Shown piece after piece: positions 44,671 through 53,961 of a DNA stretch of 64,000 bases. The stretch is taken from contig NZ_AP023087.1 in assembly GCF_045862395.1 (NCBI RefSeq), positions 2,914,001 through 2,978,000 of the forward strand, read 5' to 3'. The first letter of the stretch is position 1. The number at the start of each line of letters is the position of its first letter. The notes beneath the pieces are model-generated. The model saw nothing but the letters and a program-made list of their open reading frames with translations. It made no database searches and was not told the DNA's origin. This DNA is from Marinicellulosiphila megalodicopiae (GTDB lineage Bacteria; Pseudomonadota; Gammaproteobacteria; Pseudomonadales; Natronospirillaceae). The position numbers and the translations under genes are program-made.

Positions 44671-45914
44671 TATTTAGTCACCCTATCTGGAACTGGTTTA
44701 CATTTTTCATATTTTGTATACCAAGGCATAGCCAAGAAGAACAAGAAGTATATTACAGTACAACCTTGCGCCAAATATGTAGCACCCTTAGTAGCTGGCA
44801 TAGTACCAAGCTTCATCAATGTCACAAACGCAATAGCAAATAATATAATCGCCACTTTACTGATCCAACCTTTATATCTCCAAGAGCGCACAGGACTTCT
44901 ATCCAGCCAAGGAAGCACAAACAGAATCGCAATCGCCGCACCCATAAAGATAACACCAGCCAACTTAGAACCAATTGGACCTATATCAAATGTAATTGCC
45001 CTTAATATCGAATAGAAGGTACCAAAATACCAAGTTGGCGCAATATGCTCAGGCGTTTTTAGAGGATTCGCAGGTTCAAAGTTCGCGTGTTCGAGAAAAT
45101 ACCCACCACCCTCAGGAAAGAAAAATACACAACCCAAAAAGATTATTAAAAATACAATTAAACCAACCATATCCTTACCAAGGGTATAATATGGATGAAA
45201 CGGAATTCCATCAACAGGAACACCATCTTTATCAAGTGTCTTTTTGATATCAATACCATCTGGATTATTCGAACCAACTTCATGCAAAGCTAAAATATGC
45301 AAAAAGACCAAAAGACACAACACCAATGGCAGCGCAATAACATGCAATGAAAAGAATCTAGTTTGCGTTGCACCTGAAGGTATATAGTCACCTTGAACCC
45401 ATACAACTAAATCATCACCAATTAATGGCAAAGCGCCCACCAACGAAACAATAACTTTAGCCCCCCAGAAAGACATTTGCCCCCATGGGATAACATACCC
45501 CATAAAACCTTCGGCCATCAAGATAAGATAAATCGCCATACCAAACACCCAAATCAACTCCCTAGGTTTTTGATACGACCCATACATCACCCCTCGGAAC
45601 ATGTGCATATATATAACAATAAAAAACATCGACGCACCAACCGCATGCAAAGCTTGAATCAACCACCCCATTGGGACTTCTCGTCTAATATACTCTAAAG
45701 ACTCCGGACCACCAGCAGGCGTTGGATCAAAAAACATAGTCAACCAAACACCAGTCAAAATCTGATTTACCAAAACAACCATCGCCAAAATGCCAAATAT
45801 ATACCAAAAATTAAAGTTTTTTGGAGCATAATATTTGCTCATATGCTTTTCATATGCACTTGTTACAGGCAAACGCGCGTCCACCCATTGCATAATTGAG
45901 TTTTTCTCAGACAT
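44670..45914 (-). CDS. petB: Cytochrome b of the bc1 complex
   Basis: This 414-residue integral membrane protein has eight helices. Haem-ligand histidines occur in the second helix (QALHAVGASMFF, YMHMFRG) and fourth helix (FFSLHVIAL, LVFLHILALH). It oxidises ubiquinol at the Qo site and reduces quinone at Qi. The Qo loop reads APTWYF where most proteobacteria have PEWY and gammaproteobacteria often PVWY. Overlaps of one base with petA and petC show tight coupling. Length is normal. Confidence 0.96.
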   Translation of the reverse strand: MSEKNSIMQWVDARLPVTSAYEKHMSKYYAPKNFNFWYIFGILAMVVLVNQILTGVWLTMFFDPTPAGGPESLEYIRREVPMGWLIQALHAVGASMFFIVIYMHMFRGVMYGSYQKPRELIWVFGMAIYLILMAEGFMGYVIPWGQMSFWGAKVIVSLVGALPLIGDDLVVWVQGDYIPSGATQTRFFSLHVIALPLVLCLLVFLHILALHEVGSNNPDGIDIKKTLDKDGVPVDGIPFHPYYTLGKDMVGLIVFLIIFLGCVFFFPEGGGYFLEHANFEPANPLKTPEHIAPTWYFGTFYSILRAITFDIGPIGSKLAGVIFMGAAIAILFVLPWLDRSPVRSWRYKGWISKVAIILFAIAFVTLMKLGTMPATKGATYLAQGCTVIYFLFFLAMPWYTKYEKCKPVPDRVTK

Positions 45915-46498
45915 TACACTTCCTCCGCACCAATAATCAATTTATTACCTTCGATAACATAAGGAGGAACCAATAAGTTATCACCTGCTGGCGAACCTAT
46001 AAATACACGACCAGACAAATCAAACTTTGAACCATGACATGGGCAGAAAAACCCTCCGTACCCTTTTAATTCCTCAGTTGGTTCAGCCCTTAACTTAGGC
46101 GCACAACCCAGATGAGTACAAACCCCTACCAAAACAAGCAACTCAGGAACACGCGAACGATGATAATTCATTGCAAATTCAGGCTGCTGATTAACATTAG
46201 TTAATTCTGGATCTTTAAGAAACTCCTTGGCTTCTTCTTTTGAAAGCTCAAAAATCATTTCTTTCGTGCGCTTAACCACATACACAGGACTTCCGCGCCA
46301 AGAATCGACAACTAATCTTCCAGCCTCGATTTTACCTATATCTATTTTTGTTGGCCCACCAAGCGCTTTAGCTCTTTCACTTGGACTCCAAGCCTTAACA
46401 AACGGCACTGCCGCACCCACCACACCAACACCACCAACACCAGCCATTGAAGCCAATAAAAAGCGACGGCGACCAAGATTTTTATCGTCTTGATTCAT
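45914..46498 (-). CDS. petA: Rieske iron-sulphur subunit of the bc1 complex
   Basis: This 194-residue protein begins with a Tat-type signal anchor (GRRRFLLASMAGVGGVGVVG). A flexible hinge follows, then the Rieske domain. 2Fe-2S ligands are Cys127 and His129 (CTHLGC) and Cys152 and His155 (CPCHGS); Cys132 and Cys154 would form the stabilising disulphide. It accepts one electron from quinol at the Qo site and hands it to cytochrome c1. It is first in petABC, downstream of the rpsI terminator. Confidence 0.96.
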   Translation of the reverse strand: MNQDDKNLGRRRFLLASMAGVGGVGVVGAAVPFVKAWSPSERAKALGGPTKIDIGKIEAGRLVVDSWRGSPVYVVKRTKEMIFELSKEEAKEFLKDPELTNVNQQPEFAMNYHRSRVPELLVLVGVCTHLGCAPKLRAEPTEELKGYGGFFCPCHGSKFDLSGRVFIGSPAGDNLLVPPYVIEGNKLIIGAEEV

Positions 46499-46628
46499 TA
46501 TTGTTTTCCTCTAAGTTTAAAATTAGATTGGGCAAACTCAGTGCCTCTAAAAATTGAGCGCATACTAATGAAAATAACATACAGTTACAAGCAAACACAG
46601 TAACTATTAAGTAATAGTAAGGCAAAAA

Positions 46629-46657
46629 AAAACGCCCATGCAAAGCAAGGACGTTTT
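46629..46657 (-). terminator. Terminator of rplM-rpsI
   Basis: A 9-bp stem (AAAACGCCC at 46629-46637 with GGACGTTTT at 46649-46657, one G-U) is followed by a T9 run on the minus strand. It lies 43 bases beyond the rpsI stop, upstream of petA. Confidence 0.88.
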
Positions 46658-46699
46658 TTAATACACGCCCATCCAAAATAGAATAGACGATGAAAAGGA

Positions 46700-47092
46700 T
46701 TAACGCTTTGAAAATTGTCTTTTCTTACGAGCTTTTCGTAGACCAACTTTCTTACGTTCAACCATTCTTGAATCTCGCGTTACAAAACCAGCTTGACGCA
46801 ATGCAGGACGTAAAGTTTCATCATATTCGATCAAAGCACGTGTAATACCATGACGAATTGCACCAGCCTGTCCATTTGATCCACCACCACTAACAGTGAT
46901 AGTCATATCAAACTTTTCAAGCATACCAACTAATTCAAGCGGTTGACGCACGATCATTCTTGATGTTTCACGACCAAAGTATTGATCAATTGATTTGGCA
47001 TTGATTGAAATTTCACCAGAACCGTTTCTTAGGAAAACGCGTGCTGCCGAAGTTTTACGACGACCAGTACCATAATATTGAGTTGTAGACAT
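46700..47092 (-). CDS. rpsI: 30S ribosomal protein S9
   Basis: This 130-residue ribosomal protein has the S9 signature GGGSNGQAGAIRHGI and the basic tail RKARKKRQFSKR, whose final Lys-Arg contacts P-site tRNA. The start STTQYYGTGRRKTSAARV is typical. It lies 14 bases after rplM in the universally conserved rplM-rpsI operon and ends before a terminator. Confidence 0.98.
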   Translation of the reverse strand: MSTTQYYGTGRRKTSAARVFLRNGSGEISINAKSIDQYFGRETSRMIVRQPLELVGMLEKFDMTITVSGGGSNGQAGAIRHGITRALIEYDETLRPALRQAGFVTRDSRMVERKKVGLRKARKKRQFSKR

Positions 47093-47106
47093 AATATCGA
47101 TTCCTA

Positions 47107-47535
47107 TTAAAATTTAAGTTCTTGAGGCTGCTGAGCAGTATGCGGATGCGAATTACCTGCATACACTTTCAACTTCGATAACATATCACGACCCAATGGA
47201 GTGCGAGGTAACATACCTTTTACAGCAAGTTCAATAACACTTTCAGGTTTATGGGCAATCAATTTTTCAAACGTCATAGTTTTTAAGCCACTTACGTAAC
47301 CAGAATAACGATGATATTCTTTATTTTTTGCTTTATTACCAGTCACTGCAACTTTTTCACAGTTAATTACAACAATGTAATCACCCGTATCAACGTGCGG
47401 TGTATATTCTGCTTTATGCTTACCACGTAAGCGTGTTGCGATTTCCGTAGAAAGACGACCTAAAGTTTGACCTTCAGCATCAACTACAAACCATTCGCGT
47501 TTTACTTCTGCCGATTTGGCACTAAATGTTTTCAT
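47107..47535 (-). CDS. rplM: 50S ribosomal protein L13
   Basis: This 142-residue ribosomal protein opens MKTFSAKSAEVKREWFVVDA. It contains the L13 signature GMLPRTPLGRDMLSKLKVYAG and ends in PQELKF. It is the first gene of rplM-rpsI, with a good promoter about 65 bases upstream and a leader with GGTGGAG before the ATG. It assembles early in the large subunit. Nothing unusual. Confidence 0.98.
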   Translation of the reverse strand: MKTFSAKSAEVKREWFVVDAEGQTLGRLSTEIATRLRGKHKAEYTPHVDTGDYIVVINCEKVAVTGNKAKNKEYHRYSGYVSGLKTMTFEKLIAHKPESVIELAVKGMLPRTPLGRDMLSKLKVYAGNSHPHTAQQPQELKF

Positions 47536-47597
47536 ATTGGTTTTAACTCCACCTTAAATTGGGGCTCAAGGGGTTAGTTATTAAAAAATGAGCGCGG

Positions 47598-47626
47598 ATT
47601 ATATAGATTGATTTTTTTAAATGCAA
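47598..47626 (-). promoter_or_regulatory. Promoter of rplM-rpsI
   Basis: On the minus strand TTGCAT (47621-47626), a 17-bp spacer and TATAAT (47598-47603) are followed by a GC-rich CCGCGC discriminator, as expected for a ribosomal-protein operon. Confidence 0.85.
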
Positions 47627-47666
47627 TGATTTAAGCCCATAAATATCTTTTTTCTAATATAAAAAA

Positions 47667-47684
47667 AGGGTCCATGTGGACCCT
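47667..47684 (-). terminator. Terminator of clpA
   Basis: A 7-bp stem AGGGTCC/GGACCCT with loop ATGT is followed by T7 on the minus strand. It lies 23 bases past the clpA stop. Confidence 0.92.
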
Positions 47685-47706
47685 ATTACTTAGAATGCAA
47701 TTTTAT

Positions 47707-49986
47707 TCATTCAACTTCTGCAGAAACCGCACTTTTTTCTGTCTGAATAATAATCTCATCATCCTTAACATCAATCGTTACTTCACCACCATTAATTAGA
47801 TCACCAAACAAAATTTGATCCGCCAAAGGTCTTTTAATCTTTTCTTGAATCAGTCTTGCCATTGGCCTAGCACCCATAGCCACATCATAACCATGCTCAG
47901 CCAGCCATATACATGCTTCAGCCGTGACATTTATATGAACTTTTTTATCATCCAACTGAGCCTGCAACTCAACAATAAATTTATCCACCACATTTTGAAT
48001 CACATCAATTGGCAACGCATTAAATTGAATAATAGAATCCAATCTATTTCTAAACTCCGGGGTGAACATCTTTCTAATTACTTCCATTGCATCTGTTCGA
48101 TGATCTTGAGAACTAAATCCAATACTGCGCCTTGAGCTTTCTTGAGCACCTGCATTACTTGTCATAATTAAAATAACATTTTTAAAGATCGCCTTACGAC
48201 CATTATTATCTGTAAGCGTCCCATGATCCATAACTTGCAATAATAAGTTAAAAACCTCAGGATGTGCTTTTTCAATTTCATCAAGTAATACAATGCAATG
48301 TGGGTTTTTATTCACAGCCTCGGTCAACAGACCACCCTGATCAAAACCAACATAACCAGGTGGCGCACCAATTAATCTAGAAACAGTATGGCGCTCCATA
48401 TATTCGGACATATCAAACCTAATTAACTCCACCCCCAAACTTTCTGCCAACTGCTTCGAAACCTCCGTTTTACCAACACCTGTAGGCCCTGCAAACAGGA
48501 ACGAACCAATAGGCTTATCTTCAGATTTCAAACCAGCTCTAGCCAATTTAATAGCACTAGAAAGTGTTTCAATTGCATCATCCTGACCAAATACAGTCAT
48601 TTTTAGATTTCTTTCGAGATTCAAAAGCACATCTTTATCAGTACGCGATATATTTTTTGGTGGAATTCGAGCAATTGTTGCTACAATTTTCTCAATATCA
48701 GCAACACCGATTAGTTTTTTACGTTTTTTCTCAGGCAACAACCTTTGCGAAGCACCTGCTTCATCAATCACATCAATCGCTTTATCAGGCATATTTCGAT
48801 CTGTAATATACCTTGACGACAATTCTGATGCAGCCTTCAAAGCTTTATCTGAATATTTTAATTCATGGTGATCTTCAAATTGCGACTTTAGCCCTTTTAG
48901 AATTTGATAAGTGTCATCAATCGAAGGCTCACTTACATCAATTTTCTGGAATCGACGGGTTAAAGCGCCATCTTTTTCAAAAATACCTCTAAACTCAGTA
49001 AAAGTAGTAGACCCCATACATCTAATCTCACCACTACTCAATAATGGTTTTAATAAATTTGAGGCATCCATAACACCACCAGAGGCAGCACCAGCCCCAA
49101 TAATAGTATGAATTTCATCAATAAATAAAATAGAATGAGGTTGTTTTTTCAATTCTGACAACAAAGATTTAAAACGTTTTTCAAAATCACCTCGGTATTT
49201 AGTTCCTGCTAATAGCGCTCCTAAATCTAACGAGTAAACCACCGCATCTTTAATGCAATCTGGCACATCATTTTCTATAATTTTCTTTGCCAACCCTTCT
49301 GCTATGGCAGTTTTACCCACCCCACTTTCACCCACTAATAAAGGGTTATTTTTACGACGTCTTGATAGGATTTGTACTACACGCTCAACTTCTTTTTCCC
49401 GACCAATTAACGGATCAATTTTACCAAGCTTAGCTGATTCATTTAAATTTGTTGCATACCCATCAAGTGCAGATTGATTACCAACCTCAAGAGACTCCTC
49501 ATCCATGATTTGTTCTTGATTTTCATTATCATTAATTTGATGGTCACTTTGAATTTTCGAAATACCGTGGGCAATAAAATTCACAACATCGATACGATTA
49601 ATACTTTGCTGTTTCAAATAATAAACAGCCTGAGATTCTTGCTCACTAAATATAGCGACTAGCACATTCGCCCCACTCACTTCTTTTTTACCAGAAGACT
49701 GCACATGAAAAACAGCCCTTTGCAGCACACGCTGAAAACCAAGTGTCGGCTGAGTGTCACGATCCTCATCTTTGCTTGGTAAAATTGGAGTAGTAGAATC
49801 AACAAACTCAGTTAACTCTTGTTTTAAAATGGGGACGTCTGCTGCGCAAGCAGTTAACACTCTAAGCGCGGTTTCATTATTTAAAAGTGCCAACAAAAGA
49901 TGCTCAACAGTCATAAATTCATGCCGCTTACTACGCGCATCATTAAACGCAATATTTAATGTTTCTTCTAAATCTTTACTTAACAT
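47707..49986 (-). CDS. clpA: ATP-dependent Clp protease ATP-binding subunit ClpA
   Basis: This 759-residue AAA+ unfoldase works with ClpP. The N-terminal double Clp-N repeat (1 to about 145) binds ClpS. The first AAA module has Walker A GESGVGKTAIAEG and Walker B ILFIDEIH. The second has GPTGVGKTEVSKQ and IVLLDEIEKAHPEV. The Ile-Gly-Phe type loop for ClpP docking is IGFSSQD. I chose ATG 49986 because GGAG lies six bases before it; the ATG at 49992 is too close. clpS lies upstream on the same strand. Confidence 0.96.
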   Translation of the reverse strand: MLSKDLEETLNIAFNDARSKRHEFMTVEHLLLALLNNETALRVLTACAADVPILKQELTEFVDSTTPILPSKDEDRDTQPTLGFQRVLQRAVFHVQSSGKKEVSGANVLVAIFSEQESQAVYYLKQQSINRIDVVNFIAHGISKIQSDHQINDNENQEQIMDEESLEVGNQSALDGYATNLNESAKLGKIDPLIGREKEVERVVQILSRRRKNNPLLVGESGVGKTAIAEGLAKKIIENDVPDCIKDAVVYSLDLGALLAGTKYRGDFEKRFKSLLSELKKQPHSILFIDEIHTIIGAGAASGGVMDASNLLKPLLSSGEIRCMGSTTFTEFRGIFEKDGALTRRFQKIDVSEPSIDDTYQILKGLKSQFEDHHELKYSDKALKAASELSSRYITDRNMPDKAIDVIDEAGASQRLLPEKKRKKLIGVADIEKIVATIARIPPKNISRTDKDVLLNLERNLKMTVFGQDDAIETLSSAIKLARAGLKSEDKPIGSFLFAGPTGVGKTEVSKQLAESLGVELIRFDMSEYMERHTVSRLIGAPPGYVGFDQGGLLTEAVNKNPHCIVLLDEIEKAHPEVFNLLLQVMDHGTLTDNNGRKAIFKNVILIMTSNAGAQESSRRSIGFSSQDHRTDAMEVIRKMFTPEFRNRLDSIIQFNALPIDVIQNVVDKFIVELQAQLDDKKVHINVTAEACIWLAEHGYDVAMGARPMARLIQEKIKRPLADQILFGDLINGGEVTIDVKDDEIIIQTEKSAVSAEVE

Positions 49987-50180
49987 AAGCATCTCCTACG
50001 AGCTGAATAATAACCATACTCTAATATAATTTTATGAACTGCAGCTAAATAACCACTACTACCTATTTGAGGCTACTTTGAGTTAAACCAAGACCAAATA
50101 CCAAAAGTATTTGACCCGTTATTAAAAATTTACGATTTAGGACCACAATAATCCTTAAAAAATCATTTATAAACTTAAGA

Positions 50181-50504
50181 TTAGTCCAAACTTTCAACTT
50201 CGCATAGCAAAGGATGATTATTTTCTTTTGAAAATTCATTTACAATCATCGCCTTAGTCTCAGCGATATCTTTTGTAAACACTCCGCACACTCCCTTACC
50301 TTTTTGATGCACACTCAGCATTATCACAGTTGCACTTTCTGGGTTGTGTCCAAAAAACCTGACTAATACATCCACAACAAACTCCATAGGCGTAAAATCA
50401 TCATTTAAAATTACAACCTGATATTTGGCTGGTGGCTTTAATTTTGGTTTTGCATTTTCAACAGCAAGATCACCAATGTGATCTTCTTCATATTCATCAC
50501 TCAT
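50181..50504 (-). CDS. clpS: ClpA adaptor ClpS
   Basis: This 107-residue adaptor delivers N-end-rule substrates to ClpAP. The core begins PAKYQVVILNDDFTPMEFVV, with the conserved Asn-Asp that grips the substrate alpha-amino group. VHQKGKGVCGVF follows. The acidic, flexible N-terminal extension (1-24) is the part that enters ClpA. It is upstream of clpA, with a 194-base gap, and divergent from cspD, the standard arrangement. Confidence 0.96.
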   Translation of the reverse strand: MSDEYEEDHIGDLAVENAKPKLKPPAKYQVVILNDDFTPMEFVVDVLVRFFGHNPESATVIMLSVHQKGKGVCGVFTKDIAETKAMIVNEFSKENNHPLLCEVESLD

Positions 50505-50572
50505 CTTTATATCTCAGTTAGTATATTTTGCGAATTGTATCGAAAAAATTCAAAAAAATCGCTATTTTGCTC

Positions 50573-50601
50573 TTGACGTAAATCAAATATGAGCACATAT
50601 T
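50573..50601 (+). promoter_or_regulatory. Probable cspD promoter
   Basis: TTGACG (50573-50578), a 17-bp spacer and CATATT (50596-50601) lie 67 bases before the cspD start. The -35 is strong and the -10 moderate. It would give a short leader with the ribosome site AGGAG at about 50656. Confidence 0.6.
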
Positions 50602-50667
50602 GACCAACAAGTTCATTTTGATCTTAAATTACACCCTCAAATTCAACGACGCACAGGAGTATAGATT

Positions 50668-50922
50668 ATGCCGTCAGGGAAAGTTAAATGGTTCAATAAC
50701 GCCAAAGGTTATGGCTTTATAGTTGCAAACGAAACTGAAGAAGATTTATTTGCACATTTCTCTTCAATTCAGATGGAAGGCTATAAAACATTAAAAGCCG
50801 GCCAACCTGTAACATTTGATACCATAAAAGCTGACAAAGGCACTCACGCTATTAACATTCAATTAGAAGATAGCCCAATTGCCGAACCAGTGACAGACAG
50901 CGGAACTCTAGAAGAAGCTTAA
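50668..50922 (+). CDS. cspD: Cold-shock-domain protein CspD
   Basis: This 84-residue single-stranded nucleic-acid-binding protein has RNP motifs KGYGFI and DLFAHF. It starts GKVKWFNNAKGYGFI, and the C-terminal tail is short and acidic. Position opposite clpS-clpA matches cspD, whose E. coli product inhibits replication in stationary phase. A general cold-shock Csp is possible by sequence, but the synteny is specific. AGGAG precedes the start. Confidence 0.92.
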   Translation: MPSGKVKWFNNAKGYGFIVANETEEDLFAHFSSIQMEGYKTLKAGQPVTFDTIKADKGTHAINIQLEDSPIAEPVTDSGTLEEA

Positions 50923-50940
50923 GTTAGTACCAAAACAAAA

Positions 50941-50960
50941 AAAGCCTCAAATGAGGCTTT
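50941..50960. terminator. Bidirectional terminator between cspD and metG
   Basis: A 9-bp stem AAAGCCTCA/TGAGGCTTT is flanked by A- and T-runs. It serves both convergent genes. Confidence 0.93.
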
Positions 50961-50983
50961 TTTTATGTTTTGAAATTAGATAA

Positions 50984-53044
50984 TTAACTGATTTTAGTAC
51001 CAGGCTTAGCGTCTTCGTTAGATTCTAAAATCCAAAGATCTTTTTTCTCACCTGCCGCTAATACCATGCCTTCTGACATACCAAACTTCATTTTTCTTGG
51101 TGCTAAGTTATAAACAAACACTAAGTTTTTACCTACTAATTCTTCAGGTTGGTAATGACTTTTGATCCCCGAAAATACGTTCTTCGTTTTTTCTTCGCCC
51201 ACATCAAGGGTTAACTGCAATAATTTATCAGCGCCTTCAACGTGGTTAGCCTCAATTACTTTCGCAACGCGTAAATCAATTTTAGCAAAATCATCAAATT
51301 CAATAACCGCTGGTGGACCCATGTCTTTTTTCTTTGATTTTTTAGAGGCTTTGTCTTTGTTACTCTCTTTTTCAGGCTTTTTACCTAATTCAGCAGCTAC
51401 ATCTTCTTTTGACGCTTCAACCAATTTCGCAACGGTTTTGCCGTCAATACGATTAATCATCGGTTTGAATTCGTTGATTTTATGAGATAACAACGGTGTT
51501 GCCACAGTGTCCCAGTTTAAGTTTTCAACGTTTAAAAACTCAATACTGTCTTGAGCCGTTTCAGGTAAAACAGGACTTAAATAGGTAATTAACACTTTGA
51601 ACATGTTTAATGCTTGTGTGCACACGGCTTGTACTTTTTCTTCGCTACCTTCAGTTTTCACTAATTGCCAAGGTGCATTTTCATGAATGTAAGCATTGGC
51701 GATATCAGCAAGTGCCATAATTTCACGCATTGCTTGGCTAAATTCACGACGCTCATACAAATCTGCAATCTCGTCGCCTTTCGCAACAAAATTGTCGTAC
51801 ATTTCTTGATCATCAAGTTGCGCAGATAATACACCTGCGCCATTTTGAATGAACTTAGCTGTACGGCTTGCGATGTTAACAAACTTATTAACTAAGTCAC
51901 TGTTTACACGTTGAACAAAATCATCAAGGTTTAAATCTAAATCGCCTACTGTGCTGTTTAATTTAGCGGCATAGTAATAACGTAAAGCTTGCGCTGGTAA
52001 GTGTTTTAAATAGGTTTCAGCTTTAATGAACGTCCCACGAGACTTGCTCATTTTTTCGCCATTTACGGTGACATAACCATGCGCCCAAACACCGGTTGGT
52101 TTTCTAAAACCCGCACATTCCAACATTGCTGGCCAAAATAACGCATGGAAGTTAATGATGTCTTTACCGATATTATGATAAAGCTCAGTGTCACTGCCTT
52201 CTTTCCAGAATGTATCAAATTCTAAACCTTCGGTTCTATCACAAAGGTTTTTGAAGCTAGACATGTAACCGATCGGTGCATCTAGCCAAACGTAGAAATA
52301 TTTACCCGGCTCACCAGGAATCTCAAAACCAAAATATGGCGCATCACGGCTGATGTCCCATTCTTGTAATCCACTGTCTAACCATTCTGCTAATTTATTA
52401 GCAACTGAATCTTGTAACGCGCCTGAGCGTGTCCACGTTTTTAGCATGCCTGTGAAATCAGGTAATTTGAAGAAGAAATGTTCCGATTCTTTTTCAATGG
52501 GCGTCGCGCCAGAAATGGCAGATTTAGGATTGATTAAATCAGCAGGGGCATAAGTAGCGGAACATACTTCGCAGTTATCGCCATATTGATCTTCCGCTTT
52601 ACATTTAGGGCAGGTGCCTTTAATAAAACGATCCGCTAAGAATAAGTTCTTTTCAGGGTCAAAGGCTTGTTTGATGCTACGAGAAGCAATGTGGCCTTTT
52701 TCTTTACACTGGTTATAAATGTAATGAGACAGGGTTTTGTTTTCTTCAGAGTGGGTCGAATAGTAGTTGTCATATTCTACTTGAAAATCACGAAAATCTT
52801 TTTGGTGCTCTTCGCTGATGCCAGCAATAAGCTCTTCAGGTGTTTTGTTCTCTTTTTCAGCGCGAAGCATAACGGCTGTTCCGTGAGTATCATCGGCACA
52901 AACAGCAATACATTGGTGTCCACGGCTTTTTTGGAATCGAACCCAAACGTCGGTTTGAATATGCTCTAGCATGTGGCCTAAATGGATAGGGCCGTTAGCA
53001 TAAGGCAATGCACTGGTAATAAGGATGCTTCTAGTATTTGACAT
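50984..53044 (-). CDS. metG: Methionyl-tRNA synthetase
   Basis: This 686-residue class I synthetase charges tRNA-Met. The HIGH-type motif is PYANGPIHLGHMLEH. A zinc-binding insert has CPKC/CEVC. The KMSKS motif occurs as GEKMSKSRGTF. An anticodon domain is followed by a Lys-rich linker and a C-terminal tRNA-binding (EMAP-like) dimerisation domain from about 585 (FAKIDLRVAKVIEANHVEGADKLL). I use ATG 53044, preceded by GGA; a GTG 21 bases upstream is less likely. The ends resemble E. coli MetG. Confidence 0.96.
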   Translation of the reverse strand: MSNTRSILITSALPYANGPIHLGHMLEHIQTDVWVRFQKSRGHQCIAVCADDTHGTAVMLRAEKENKTPEELIAGISEEHQKDFRDFQVEYDNYYSTHSEENKTLSHYIYNQCKEKGHIASRSIKQAFDPEKNLFLADRFIKGTCPKCKAEDQYGDNCEVCSATYAPADLINPKSAISGATPIEKESEHFFFKLPDFTGMLKTWTRSGALQDSVANKLAEWLDSGLQEWDISRDAPYFGFEIPGEPGKYFYVWLDAPIGYMSSFKNLCDRTEGLEFDTFWKEGSDTELYHNIGKDIINFHALFWPAMLECAGFRKPTGVWAHGYVTVNGEKMSKSRGTFIKAETYLKHLPAQALRYYYAAKLNSTVGDLDLNLDDFVQRVNSDLVNKFVNIASRTAKFIQNGAGVLSAQLDDQEMYDNFVAKGDEIADLYERREFSQAMREIMALADIANAYIHENAPWQLVKTEGSEEKVQAVCTQALNMFKVLITYLSPVLPETAQDSIEFLNVENLNWDTVATPLLSHKINEFKPMINRIDGKTVAKLVEASKEDVAAELGKKPEKESNKDKASKKSKKKDMGPPAVIEFDDFAKIDLRVAKVIEANHVEGADKLLQLTLDVGEEKTKNVFSGIKSHYQPEELVGKNLVFVYNLAPRKMKFGMSEGMVLAAGEKKDLWILESNEDAKPGTKIS

Positions 53045-53208
53045 AATGGGTTCCGAACAAGTCACGATATTAAAAAGAGACGCATTTTACCTGATGCAAG
53101 CCTCGAGTGACAGCACGTAAAGACCTAAATTTATTTTGTGTAATGAAATGTAAATTCTCAAATCTCTACTATACTTTTAAATACCCATTTTTTAGATGAG
53201 ATAAAACA

Positions 53209-53961
53209 ATGAAAGCATTGGTCGCCATTAAACGTGTGTTGGACTATAACGTCAAAGCACGCCCAAATGATCAAGGGACAGCGGTTGAGCTTGCCAACTG
53301 TAAAATGTCCATGAATCCATTTTGTGAAATTGCCGTCGAAGAAGCGATTCGCTTAAAAGCCAAAAAGGCGATTGACGAAATTATTGTTGTCAGTATTGGT
53401 AATGAAAAATCGACAGAGCAGTTACGCTCGGCGTTAGCGCTAGGTGCGGATCGCGCGATGTTAATTCAAACGGATGCAAAATTATCATCATTAGCAGTCG
53501 CAAAAGTATTAAAACAAATCGCGCAAAAAGAAGGTGCGCAAATGGTGTTTTTAGGCAAACAATCCATAGACTCTGACAATAACCAAACAGGACAAATGCT
53601 GGCGGCGCTCATGGATTGCGCTCAGTTTACCTTTGCTAGTGAAGTAAATGTCAATGGTGACAGCGTTGAAGTGACTCGAGAAGTTGATACTGGGTTAGAA
53701 ACATTAAAAGGTGGATTCCCCTGTGTGATCACAACGGATTTGCGTTTAAACGAGCCTCGTTTTGCAAAATTACCAGACATCATGAAAGCCAAGAAAAAAC
53801 CCTTAGATAAAACCATGTTAAATGAATATGAAGTATCTGAAGCATCAGCCGTCGAAATTTTAGAAGTCATGGCGCCATCAAAACGCACGGCAGGTGTAAA
53901 AGTTGCAGACGTTGATGAACTTATTAATAAATTAAAAAATGAAGCGAAGGTGATTGCATGA
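53209..53961 (+). CDS. etfB: Electron transfer flavoprotein beta subunit
   Basis: This 250-residue protein is the AMP-binding subunit of ETF. It opens MKALVAIKRVLDYNVKARP and has the ETF-beta pattern VEEAIRLKAKKAIDEIIVVSIG, then GADRAMLI. A Lys-rich MKAKKKPLDK recognition loop follows. ETF takes electrons from acyl-CoA dehydrogenases in beta-oxidation and passes them to ETF:ubiquinone oxidoreductase. Its stop overlaps the etfA start by 4 bases. Confidence 0.96.
   Translation: MKALVAIKRVLDYNVKARPNDQGTAVELANCKMSMNPFCEIAVEEAIRLKAKKAIDEIIVVSIGNEKSTEQLRSALALGADRAMLIQTDAKLSSLAVAKVLKQIAQKEGAQMVFLGKQSIDSDNNQTGQMLAALMDCAQFTFASEVNVNGDSVEVTREVDTGLETLKGGFPCVITTDLRLNEPRFAKLPDIMKAKKKPLDKTMLNEYEVSEASAVEILEVMAPSKRTAGVKVADVDELINKLKNEAKVIA

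Noticed and set aside
46482..46676. Minus-strand frame of 64 codons upstream of petA
   Set aside because: It spans the rpsI terminator and the petA start region and has no ribosome-binding site or family features.
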